Shown: positions 1 to 5,403 of the stretch, in pieces
Position numbering within the stretch: the stretch's first letter is position 1
Layout of the letters: each line of letters opens with the position of its first letter
NCBI GenBank assembly: GCA_037143735.1
Contig: JBAWYD010000142.1
Span: 1-5,403, forward strand
Length of the DNA: 5,403 bases
DNA from: JAPLJQ01 sp037143735
Lineage (GTDB): Bacteria; Desulfobacterota; Syntrophia; Syntrophales; UBA2185
Direction: 5' to 3'
Made by a program: the position numbers and the translations under genes
The notes under the pieces: model-generated
Databases searched by the model: none
Told to the model about the DNA's origin: nothing
The model's input: the letters and a program-made list of their open reading frames with translations, nothing else

Positions 1-1078
1 GCCCCTCAAGGAACTCTTGAACCACCTTTTTGACTTGGTCCACCGTCAATTCCTCAAGACAACGACTCCACCCACTGTCATCACACCCTTTCTTATGACA
101 CGGCACACACGCCAGATCGGGCAGAACGACCTTATGAATATCTCCCGTCGGCGCCCAGTCATACCAATCCGTAGGACCGTAGATTGTTATCGTGGGAGTC
201 CCGACAGCTGCTGCAATATGGGGCGCCGCGCTGTCAACGCCTATGTGCAGGGAACTCAGATGGAGTATGCCTGCAAGTTCTCCAAGCATCGTTTTACCAG
301 TTAGATTAAAGACGGATCCTGTACATTTCCTCAACAGGGTATCAGCCCTCGTACGCTCCTCATCAGTCCCCATGATTACTGTCGCTATGTTATAGTCATT
401 CCATAACCAGTTGATAATCTGCACCCATTTCTCATAATCCCATTCCTTGTATGCCCACCTTGAAAAAGGATTTAAACTGATGAATCGTGTTGTATCTGAA
501 ATCCCCTGAGAGAAGAGAATTTCTCTCGCACGCAATATCCTCGTTTCTGAAGCACACAACCTTGGTGTAATATCAACCGTATCGACGCCTAATTCTCTGA
601 CAATGGAAAGAGATTGCTCAGACGCCCCTCTGACTTTTTTTCCTGGAGAATTAAATAAATGAGTAAAAAGCTTGTTCCGCCAAAATGGAACGTGTGCGTA
701 AAATTGAGACACTCTTATCGGCGCCCCCGTCATGTAAGACATGATCGCACCCCTGTCACCGGCCCTCATGTCAACAACCACATCGAAATGCTCCCTCCGC
801 AGATCCTTTATGAGCCGGACTTGCCCCAACACATCGAAAAAAATATTTCCCCCGTAGTGCTTGACTTCAAATATTTTATGGATGAACGGCTCTTCCCTCA
901 GGAGGTCTCCACTCCCTCCCCGCAAAAGTACTGAAAGACGAGCATCGGGACACTTTTCCTTGACAGCCCGCAACGTCGGTATCGTCCAGACCACGTCACC
1001 AATGTCACCAAGTTGAATGATGAGGATGTTTTTCACATCATTGAGAATTTCATTTTCGGGTGTGTGAACTGAACCCAT
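1..1078 (-). CDS. Glycosyltransferase family 9 (LPS heptosyltransferase-like), 3' end missing
   Basis: Reading the minus strand from the ATG at 1078 gives 359 codons with no stop before the window edge, so the gene is open at its 3' end. The protein fits glycosyltransferase family 9, whose members add ADP-activated heptose or related sugars to the lipopolysaccharide core at the cytoplasmic face of the inner membrane. The N-terminal Rossmann half has QLGDIGDVVWTIPTLRAVK at 22-40; Asp28 aligns with the catalytic Asp of the MGD motif in E. coli WaaC. The C-terminal half has NPFSRWAYKEW (203-213) and the donor-site block HIGVDSAAPHIAAAVGTP (278-295), followed by YGPTDWYDWAP (300-310). A family-typical tail with Cys324, Cys327, Cys332 and Cys340 follows. 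Members are usually about 340-360 residues, so little should be missing. The start has no good Shine-Dalgarno; the GTG codon at residue 15 is a possible alternative. The exact acceptor is unknown. By eye the gene is more AT-rich than its neighbours. It is transcribed divergently from the Gate protein gene. Confidence 0.93.
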   Translation of the reverse strand, partial: MGSVHTPENEILNDVKNILIIQLGDIGDVVWTIPTLRAVKEKCPDARLSVLLRGGSGDLLREEPFIHKIFEVKHYGGNIFFDVLGQVRLIKDLRREHFDVVVDMRAGDRGAIMSYMTGAPIRVSQFYAHVPFWRNKLFTHLFNSPGKKVRGASEQSLSIVRELGVDTVDITPRLCASETRILRAREILFSQGISDTTRFISLNPFSRWAYKEWDYEKWVQIINWLWNDYNIATVIMGTDEERTRADTLLRKCTGSVFNLTGKTMLGELAGILHLSSLHIGVDSAAPHIAAAVGTPTITIYGPTDWYDWAPTGDIHKVVLPDLACVPCHKKGCDDSGWSRCLEELTVDQVKKVVQEFLEG

Positions 1079-1121
1079 AATAATGGAAAGATTCAAAATA
1101 TTTATTAAGGTTTAAGAGATA

Positions 1122-1150
1122 ATTTTTCTTGTTGCCTAACCGGATATCAA
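1122..1150 (-). promoter_or_regulatory. Weak sigma70-like promoter candidate for the glycosyltransferase
   Basis: On the minus strand TTGATA (1150-1145) is followed after 17 bases by AAAAAT (1127-1122). The -35 matches the consensus at 5 of 6 positions but the -10 at only 4 of 6, in AT-rich sequence where chance matches are common. A transcript from here would have a leader of roughly 37 bases before the ATG at 1078. This is the best candidate I found for the leftward gene, but it is not strong. Confidence 0.2.
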
Positions 1151-1210
1151 TAGCGGCAGGTAGACAGATACGCGATCATGGAACAAATTTCAAGAGTTAT
1201 TGTTGTAATA

Positions 1211-1244
1211 ATGCTTAATTTTCTTGATCTTAGCATGAATTAAG
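1211..1244. repeat. Nested inverted repeats over the -35 region
   Basis: Two overlapping inverted repeats lie upstream of the Gate protein gene. CTTAATT (1214-1220) is repeated as AATTAAG (1238-1244), and ATGCT (1211-1215) as AGCAT (1232-1236). They surround the -35 hexamer at 1224-1229, a plausible place for a regulator to bind. The arms are short and AT-rich, so chance is possible. No regulator gene is visible in the window. Confidence 0.3.
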
Positions 1245-1252
1245 AATATAAA
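1224..1252 (+). promoter_or_regulatory. Sigma70-type promoter for the Gate-domain gene
   Basis: TTGATC (1224-1229) and TATAAA (1247-1252) are separated by exactly 17 bases. The -35 matches consensus at 4 of 6 positions, including the key TTGA, and the -10 at 5 of 6. Transcription would start near 1259, giving a leader of about 34 bases to the ATG at 1293. Position, spacing and direction all fit the downstream gene. Confidence 0.5.
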
Positions 1253-1292
1253 AATTGAAAAACTCCTTTAAATAACCGTCACCGCAAAAATC

Positions 1293-2219
1293 ATGGCCAT
1301 TGACAGGATTCAAATCAAACAAGGTCTGAAAGGAGGCCTTCGGAAGGGGTGGAGCGGGTTTATCTGGATCATGAAGATCCTCATACCTGTCTCTCTGTTT
1401 ACAGCCATCCTCTCCTGGACCGGATGGTTGAGCCGCCTCGATTTCCTCCTTCAGCCCCTGATGAGTATCTTGAGTCTGCCGGCTATTGCTGCATTTCCCC
1501 TTCTAATCGGGATGCTTACGAATATTTATGCAGGCATCGCCGCCATGGCCGTCCTGCCATTTTCTCATGACCAGATGACCCTGATGGCTATTTTTCTTCT
1601 CATTGCCCACAATCTGATTCAGGAAGGCATCGTCCAGGCAAAATCAGGCATTCACCCATTGAAAGCGACCCTGTTTCGTCTTGCCGCTGCCGTCTTCACG
1701 GTAATCGCCGTCGCCCCTTTTTTCGATATAACCACAACAGTCATGGGAACATCGGATATCTCTTTCGAGACGCAGAAACCTTTTATCGACGCCATACAGG
1801 AGTGGGGCATGACGACCCTTGCCCTCAGTATCAAAATATTCGCCATTATCATGAGTATTCTGACATTGCTTGAGGTTCTGAAGACCCTTGATCTGATCCA
1901 TCCCATGGTCCGGCTTCTCAATCCTCTGCTGAAGCTGATGGGACTGAATCAGCGGGTGGGTTTTCTATGGCTCACTGCCGTCGTTTTTGGAGTCGCTTAC
2001 GGGGGGGCGGTGATCGTCGAGGAAGTCAAGTCAGGTCATTTGACAAAAGAAGAACTGGAAGAATTGCATCTTTCCATCGGCATCAATCACGCACTGGTGG
2101 AAGATCCCAGCCTGTTTCTATCCCTGGGACTCAATCCCTTCTGGCTCTGGGTCCCGCGGATCATCGTTGCGATTCTGGCGGAACGCCTCCTCACCCTGTG
2201 GCGGATGATAAAGAGGTAA
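1293..2219 (+). CDS. Nucleoside-recognition (Gate) domain integral membrane protein, duplicated
   Basis: This 308-residue protein is mostly hydrophobic. Likely membrane segments are near 22-44, 62-89, 94-113, 123-144, 174-196, 222-243 and 283-300. The overall pattern resembles the Gate/nucleoside-recognition superfamily (Pfam PF07670), which includes the spore maturation proteins SpmA/SpmB and the membrane core of FeoB. Two halves look alike: K28, Y79 and the AHNLIQEG motif (105-112) in the first correspond to K181, Y236 and NHALVEDP (265-272) in the second. Polar residues inside apolar segments (N77, H106, N107, E111; N265, H266, E270, D271) could form a substrate site. It has no FeoB-type GTPase domain and no obvious cleavable signal peptide; the N-terminus up to about residue 20 is basic and probably cytoplasmic. 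The start has no clear Shine-Dalgarno, but no better in-frame start is visible. Its function is unknown; a transporter or channel-like role is inferred from the family. It ends 8 bases from the cysS stop on the opposite strand. Confidence 0.88.
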   Translation: MAIDRIQIKQGLKGGLRKGWSGFIWIMKILIPVSLFTAILSWTGWLSRLDFLLQPLMSILSLPAIAAFPLLIGMLTNIYAGIAAMAVLPFSHDQMTLMAIFLLIAHNLIQEGIVQAKSGIHPLKATLFRLAAAVFTVIAVAPFFDITTTVMGTSDISFETQKPFIDAIQEWGMTTLALSIKIFAIIMSILTLLEVLKTLDLIHPMVRLLNPLLKLMGLNQRVGFLWLTAVVFGVAYGGAVIVEEVKSGHLTKEELEELHLSIGINHALVEDPSLFLSLGLNPFWLWVPRIIVAILAERLLTLWRMIKR

Positions 2220-2227
2220 TTCCACGT

Positions 2228-3709
2228 CTATTCCATTTTCCAGGTGGTGCCGGCAGAAGAATCCAGGATAAGGATCTTTTTTTCAGCAAGGATGCGCCGG
2301 AGTTCATCTGCCCTCTTCCAATCCTTAGCCTGCCTGGCATTTTTTCTTTCTTCGATCAGGCGATCAATCTCCCCGACATCCAGACCCCGCTTTCGGGCCT
2401 CCCTGTTCCGATCCTGTATGTAGTAATGATCAGGCTCTTCGAGGAAGAAACCAAGGACGCGTCCGACTTCCTGAATATTCTTTTGAGCAAGCTTCAGAAT
2501 AAAGCAGGTTTCAGGGTTGACGGCAAAGGTTTTATCTCCAAGATACCCATTCACAAGCCTTACCGCATCGAAGATATGACCGATAGCCCTCGGGGTTGCG
2601 AAATCATCGTCCATGGCCTCCACAAATTTGTCGGGAAGCTCCATCAGCCTGTCCGCGAGTTCCCTGTCTTTTCCGGAGAGGTCATCGATGGTAATTTCGG
2701 AAAAGCGATCACACCCCGTTAAATAATCCTTGATTGCCTTCAGGGCTGTATAAAAACGATCCATGCCTGTCCTCGCTTCAGAGAGAACGCCGTCCGAAAA
2801 ATCAACGGGGCTTTTGTAGTGGCTCTGAAGCATGAAAAGCCTCAACACCTCGGGGTGGTAACGGCTTAATATGTCTTTTATGGTAAAAATATTGCCGAGG
2901 GATTTCGACATTTTCTCGCTGTTGATCCTGACGAAACCATTGTGTATCCAGTAGTTGGCCAATGGCTTTCCCGTTGCACCCTCCGACTGGGCAATCTCAT
3001 TTTCATGGTGGGGGAAGATCAGATCCTCGCCGCCTCCATGGATATCAAAGGTATCCCCCAGGTAATGCTGACTCATTACGGAACACTCGATATGCCAACC
3101 GGGCCTGCCTCTGCCCCATGGACTTTCCCACCAGGGCTCCCCTTCCTTGCCGGCTTTCCAGAGAGCAAAATCGAGAGGGTTTTTTTTCTTGTCGCTCACA
3201 TCCACCCGGGCTCCCGCCATCATGTCTTCCAGGCTCCTGCCGGAAAGCTTCCCGTAACCTGTGAAGTTGTCCACTTCATAGTAGACGTCGCCACCCACTT
3301 CATATGCCAGCCCCTTATCAAAAAGGGTCCGGATCAGCCCGATCATGCCTTCGATACACTCTGTTGCCCGGGGCGCTACCAGGGGTCTGGCCACACCGAT
3401 GGCATCCATGTCTTCATTATGCTCTCTGATATACCTTTCCGATATTTCAAAGATGGTCTTTCCCTCGGCGTTGGCCTTTACAATTATTTTATCGTCCACA
3501 TCGGTGAAATTTTTCACATAGGCGACATCGTAACCACGGTATTGAAAGTATCGGGTGATGACGTCAAAGACGATTGCCGAACGGGCATGTCCTACATGAC
3601 AGACGTCATAGGCTGTGATCCCGCATGCGTAGATGCCGACCTTCCCCTCTTCGACAGGCTTGAACGCCTCTTTTTTCTTCGTCAGAGTATTGTAGAATCG
3701 CAGGGGCAT
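2228..3709 (-). CDS. cysS: Cysteinyl-tRNA synthetase (CysRS)
   Basis: This class I cytoplasmic enzyme activates cysteine with ATP and charges tRNA-Cys. The 493 residues align along their length with E. coli CysRS (461 residues). The ATP-binding HIGH signature is present as HVGH (38-41) and KMSKS lies at 266-270. The four ligands of the catalytic zinc appear as Cys29 in YACG, Cys209 in WHIECS, and His234 and Glu238 in FPHHENE; the E. coli ligands are C28, C209, H234 and E238. Other conserved blocks are FTDVDDKII (68-76), GRPGWHIE (201-208) and FDIHGGGEDL (221-230). The helical region after about 310 is the DALR/anticodon-binding part, ending in the family-typical GTTWK (487-491). Extra length sits mainly in the C-terminal half. 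The ATG at 3709 is preceded by AAAGGGAGAG, with about 10 bases between GGGAG and the start. It lies 67 bases after argC and may be cotranscribed with it. All key residues are intact. Confidence 0.98.
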   Translation of the reverse strand: MPLRFYNTLTKKKEAFKPVEEGKVGIYACGITAYDVCHVGHARSAIVFDVITRYFQYRGYDVAYVKNFTDVDDKIIVKANAEGKTIFEISERYIREHNEDMDAIGVARPLVAPRATECIEGMIGLIRTLFDKGLAYEVGGDVYYEVDNFTGYGKLSGRSLEDMMAGARVDVSDKKKNPLDFALWKAGKEGEPWWESPWGRGRPGWHIECSVMSQHYLGDTFDIHGGGEDLIFPHHENEIAQSEGATGKPLANYWIHNGFVRINSEKMSKSLGNIFTIKDILSRYHPEVLRLFMLQSHYKSPVDFSDGVLSEARTGMDRFYTALKAIKDYLTGCDRFSEITIDDLSGKDRELADRLMELPDKFVEAMDDDFATPRAIGHIFDAVRLVNGYLGDKTFAVNPETCFILKLAQKNIQEVGRVLGFFLEEPDHYYIQDRNREARKRGLDVGEIDRLIEERKNARQAKDWKRADELRRILAEKKILILDSSAGTTWKME

Positions 3710-3727
3710 CGAACCGTCTCTCCCTTT

Positions 3728-3741
3728 GCATCCGAAGATGC
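3728..3741 (-). other. UUCG-tetraloop hairpin in the cysS leader
   Basis: Between argC and cysS the minus strand reads GCATC TTCG GATGC: a perfect 5-bp stem closed by a C-G pair over UUCG, the classic extra-stable RNA tetraloop. It lies just upstream of the cysS Shine-Dalgarno and has no U-tract after it, so it is not an intrinsic terminator. It could stabilise or punctuate an argC-cysS transcript; that role is inference only. Confidence 0.5.
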
Positions 3742-3776
3742 TTTATTGATTACTTGAAAAAGGCGCCCGCTCCTGA

Positions 3777-4814
3777 TTACGGGAACAGGGAAATCATCTC
3801 CAGCCCGGCATTCTCCCTGAAGCCACACATGAGATTCATGTTCTGAATGGCCTGGCCGGACGCTCCCTTGATCAGGTTGTCAATCGCAGAGACAATGATA
3901 ACCCTTTTTGTCCTTCTGTCAACGGTCAATCCGATATCACAATAATTGGAACCTCGAACAGCCGAGATATTGGGCAACATTCCCACCTTGCAGATCCTGA
4001 CAAACGGCTTGCCTTCATAAAATGACCGGTAAAGATCGTTCAGCTCATCTTCAGAAACGTCCTTCCTGAGTGTCGCGTATATGGTACTCAGGATTCCTCT
4101 GCTCACAGGAAGCAGATGGGGCGTAAAGGAAATTCTGATGTCGTGACCCGCAAGAACGCTGAGTTCCTGTTCCATCTCCGGGGTATGCCGGTGCCGGCCA
4201 ATCTTGTAGGCTTTGAATCCCTCATTAACCTCACAGAAAAGCGTTCCTATCTGCGGTTCCCGTCCGGCGCCGCTGACACCCGATTTCGAATCCACAATAA
4301 TGGATGTATCATCTATCCACTTTTCCCTGACCAAAGGCGCAAGGCCAAGAATCACGCTGGTGGGATAACAACCCGGATTGGCAATAAATCTTGCCCGGGC
4401 AACGGCATCTCCGTATAATTCGGGGATGCCATATACAGCCTCACGGATGAAATCCCGTGCGGTGTGTGTCGTGTACCACTCGTCGTAGGTTCCCGCGTCC
4501 CGCAGCCGGAAATCGGCGCTGAGATCGATCACCTTTTTCCCGGCTTTCAAAAACTCACCGGCCACCTGCATGGACACCCCATGAGGCAAAGCCAGGAAAA
4601 CCACATCAGACACACTCGCCACGTCACGGGGGGACGCATCCATGAAGGAAAGTTTCGTTAATCCCAGAAACACCGGATAAACATCCGCCAAAGGAACGCC
4701 TGCATATCTTCTGGAAGTGAGAGCAACAACCCCGGCTTCAGGATGGCGCAAAAGAAGCCTCAGAAGCTCCTGACCGGTATAACCGCTTGCTCCATAGATG
4801 CCAATTTTAATCAT
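3777..4814 (-). CDS. argC: N-acetyl-gamma-glutamyl-phosphate reductase
   Basis: ArgC catalyses the NADPH-dependent reduction of N-acetylglutamyl phosphate to N-acetylglutamate semialdehyde, the third step of arginine (ornithine) synthesis, in the cytoplasm. The protein has 345 residues, the normal length for the standard ArgC type. The dinucleotide-binding loop GASGYTGQE is at 8-16, and ALPHGVS (75-81) and DLSADFRL (97-104) follow. The catalytic cysteine is Cys149 in NPGCYPTS (146-153). SKSGVSGAGRE (176-186) and HRHTPE (208-213), the latter holding the histidine base, are conserved. VRGSNYCDIGL (286-296) and IDNLIKGASGQA (311-322) complete the C-terminal catalytic domain. The ATG at 4814 has GGAG seven bases upstream, which supports the start. 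It follows rpsI, from which it is separated by a terminator and a repeat, and precedes cysS. No other arginine gene is in the window. No clean promoter is visible in front of it, so leaky readthrough or a non-consensus promoter in 4826-4860 is possible. Confidence 0.98.
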   Translation of the reverse strand: MIKIGIYGASGYTGQELLRLLLRHPEAGVVALTSRRYAGVPLADVYPVFLGLTKLSFMDASPRDVASVSDVVFLALPHGVSMQVAGEFLKAGKKVIDLSADFRLRDAGTYDEWYTTHTARDFIREAVYGIPELYGDAVARARFIANPGCYPTSVILGLAPLVREKWIDDTSIIVDSKSGVSGAGREPQIGTLFCEVNEGFKAYKIGRHRHTPEMEQELSVLAGHDIRISFTPHLLPVSRGILSTIYATLRKDVSEDELNDLYRSFYEGKPFVRICKVGMLPNISAVRGSNYCDIGLTVDRRTKRVIIVSAIDNLIKGASGQAIQNMNLMCGFRENAGLEMISLFP

Positions 4815-4859
4815 ACGTTTTCTCCATTGACACTATAAATATTTAAATAAACTTGATGG

Positions 4860-4930
4860 ATCATTACGAACGAAGCGAAGCAATCTCAATATATTAGACC
4901 GCCGCAGCCCTGCGGGCCTTGCGATGACAG
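4860..4930. repeat. Degenerate palindromic dispersed repeat (REP/MITE-like)
   Basis: The left part contains CGAAGCGAAGCAATCTC (4871-4887), preceded by TCATTACGAA (4861-4870). The right end has TTGCGATGACAG (4919-4930), an imperfect inverted copy of the left end. The left arm is close to a palindromic element I know from many bacterial genomes, with ends like TCATTGCGAG and cores like GAAGCAATCTC. The outer ends match each other at only about six of nine positions. An inner palindrome CCGCAG-CC-CTGCGG (4903-4916) sits in the right half. I read it as one decayed copy lying in the neutral space between the rpsI terminator and argC. Copy number cannot be seen from one window. Confidence 0.5.
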
Positions 4931-4945
4931 TTTGAAAGTTTCTGC

Positions 4946-4975
4946 AAAAAAAAGGAGGCTGTATGAGCCTCCCTT
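4946..4975 (-). terminator. Intrinsic terminator after rpsI
   Basis: On the minus strand GGAGGCT (4972-4966), a 5-base loop CATAC and AGCCTCC (4960-4954) form a perfect 7-bp stem, followed at once by eight T residues (4953-4946). The stem can extend outward by a G-U and two A-U pairs into the U-tract. It begins about 8-10 bases after the rpsI stop codon, as expected for the end of a ribosomal protein transcript. Confidence 0.9.
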
Positions 4976-4982
4976 GGGAATT

Positions 4983-5375
4983 CTATCGTTTTGAAAACTG
5001 GAAGCGTTTCCTTGCTCCTGGTTGGCCGTACTTCTTTCTTTCCTTTATACGTGAGTCTCTGGTCAGAAACCCTGCCTTTTTCAGCACCGCCCTTAATTCC
5101 ACGTCATACTCCACAAGGGCTTTGGTAATACCATGTTTGACTGCACCAGCCTGTCCGGCCATGCCCCCGCCGGTTACATTCACGTAAAAATCAAACTTAC
5201 TTCTTGCCCCCACCATTTCAAGGGGCTGCATGATAAGCATTTTCAGGCTGTCTCTCGTGAAATAATCATCAAAATTTCTCTTATTGACAATCAGATTTCC
5301 ATCGCCCTCCTTCATATATACCCTGGCGATAGCGCATTTTCTTTTTCCCGTGGCATAAAAACGTTTTTCCGTCAT
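4983..5375 (-). CDS. rpsI: 30S ribosomal protein S9 (uS9)
   Basis: uS9 is a component of the head of the 30S subunit; its C-terminal tail reaches the P site and contacts the tRNA anticodon stem. With the start at 5375 the protein has 130 residues, the same length as E. coli S9. It shows ATGKRKCAIARV (8-19), the family signature TGGGMAGQAGAVKHGI (68-83), and the basic end RDSRIKERKKYGQPGARKR (106-124) followed by QFSKR. A longer reading from a TTG at 5387 would add four residues, but that TTG overlaps the Shine-Dalgarno, so the ATG is preferred. The gene is complete and normally follows rplM in one operon; rplM should lie just right of the window. A strong terminator follows the stop. Confidence 0.98.
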   Translation of the reverse strand: MTEKRFYATGKRKCAIARVYMKEGDGNLIVNKRNFDDYFTRDSLKMLIMQPLEMVGARSKFDFYVNVTGGGMAGQAGAVKHGITKALVEYDVELRAVLKKAGFLTRDSRIKERKKYGQPGARKRFQFSKR

Positions 5376-5381
5376 ATCTAT

Positions 5382-5385
5382 CTCC
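5382..5385 (-). promoter_or_regulatory. rpsI ribosome binding site
   Basis: GGAG lies six bases before the ATG at 5375 on the minus strand. It decides the start: the upstream in-frame TTG at 5387 overlaps this site and has no site of its own, so the 130-residue product is the likely one. Confidence 0.75.
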
Positions 5386-5403
5386 AAATTGGAATATTAC
5401 TCA

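Noticed and set aside
1147..1236. A 29-codon minus-strand ORF in the divergent intergenic region (ATG at 1236, TGA at 1147-1149) with AAAGGAG farther upstream.
   Set aside because: The Shine-Dalgarno-like sequence is over 20 bases from the ATG, the peptide resembles nothing I know, and such short ORFs are expected by chance in AT-rich DNA.
2261..2283. Plus-strand hairpin ATCC/GGAT followed by seven T, as a terminator for the Gate gene.
   Set aside because: The stem has only four pairs, and the T-run is explained by Lys codons in the cysS 3' coding region. It is kept only as a weak candidate in the convergent-gene finding.
1967..2722. Long plus-strand open frame of 251 codons spanning the Gate gene end and the cysS 3' end.
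   Set aside because: It is out of frame with the Gate gene and antisense to cysS, both of which are well supported; its composition is low in hydrophobic blocks and shows no family resemblance.
3180..3187. Run of eight A in the cysS sense strand, a possible slippage or frameshift site.
   Set aside because: It encodes Lys-Lys-Asn at a position where CysRS proteins normally have a basic stretch before Asn-Pro, and the frame is intact on both sides.
2942..3757. Long plus-strand open frame of 271 codons opposite cysS.
   Set aside because: It is the antisense shadow of a clearly real cysS, with all catalytic motifs on the other strand.
3755..3776. GGGCGCC followed by five T on the minus strand directly after the argC stop, a possible terminator.
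   Set aside because: The GC-rich part cannot form a hairpin with a loop of at least three bases and a stem of adequate length, so argC-cysS readthrough remains likely.

Overview
The window carries five protein genes from what looks like a Gram-negative bacterium. A family 9 (heptosyltransferase-type) glycosyltransferase points to an outer membrane with lipopolysaccharide. The gene order rpsI-argC, with rplM expected just beyond the right edge, is one I associate with Deltaproteobacteria/Desulfobacterota (Geobacter- or Syntrophus-like). This placement is an inference from gene order and protein style, not a measured phylogeny.

Layout from left to right: (1) 1-1078, minus strand, a glycosyltransferase family 9 gene that runs off the left edge with 359 codons visible and no stop. 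(2) 1079-1292, an AT-rich divergent intergenic region with a good sigma70-type promoter for the rightward gene, nested inverted repeats around its -35, and only a weak promoter candidate for the leftward gene. (3) 1293-2219, plus strand, a 308-residue membrane protein of the nucleoside-recognition/Gate superfamily, made of two similar halves. (4) 2228-3709, minus strand, cysS (cysteinyl-tRNA synthetase), converging on the membrane gene with only 8 bases between the stops. (5) 3777-4814, minus strand, argC. (6) 4815-4982, a gap holding a degenerate palindromic dispersed repeat and the rpsI terminator. (7) 4983-5375, minus strand, rpsI (ribosomal protein uS9); its ribosome binding site is visible and the window ends just upstream.

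The minus-strand genes rpsI, argC and cysS lie in one direction. A strong intrinsic terminator directly after rpsI suggests that the ribosomal unit is largely insulated from argC-cysS. argC and cysS are separated by 67 bases containing a compact UUCG-tetraloop hairpin. The three are housekeeping functions: ribosome small subunit, arginine biosynthesis and cysteine charging of tRNA. The glycosyltransferase belongs to cell-envelope synthesis. The Gate protein is probably an inner-membrane transporter or channel-like protein of unknown substrate.

I see no tRNA, rRNA, CRISPR array, transposase, phage gene or toxin-antitoxin pair. I do not see a convincing new multi-gene system. The most unusual items are the duplicated Gate protein, the repeat next to the rpsI terminator, the hairpin before cysS, and the tight convergent junction without an obvious terminator.
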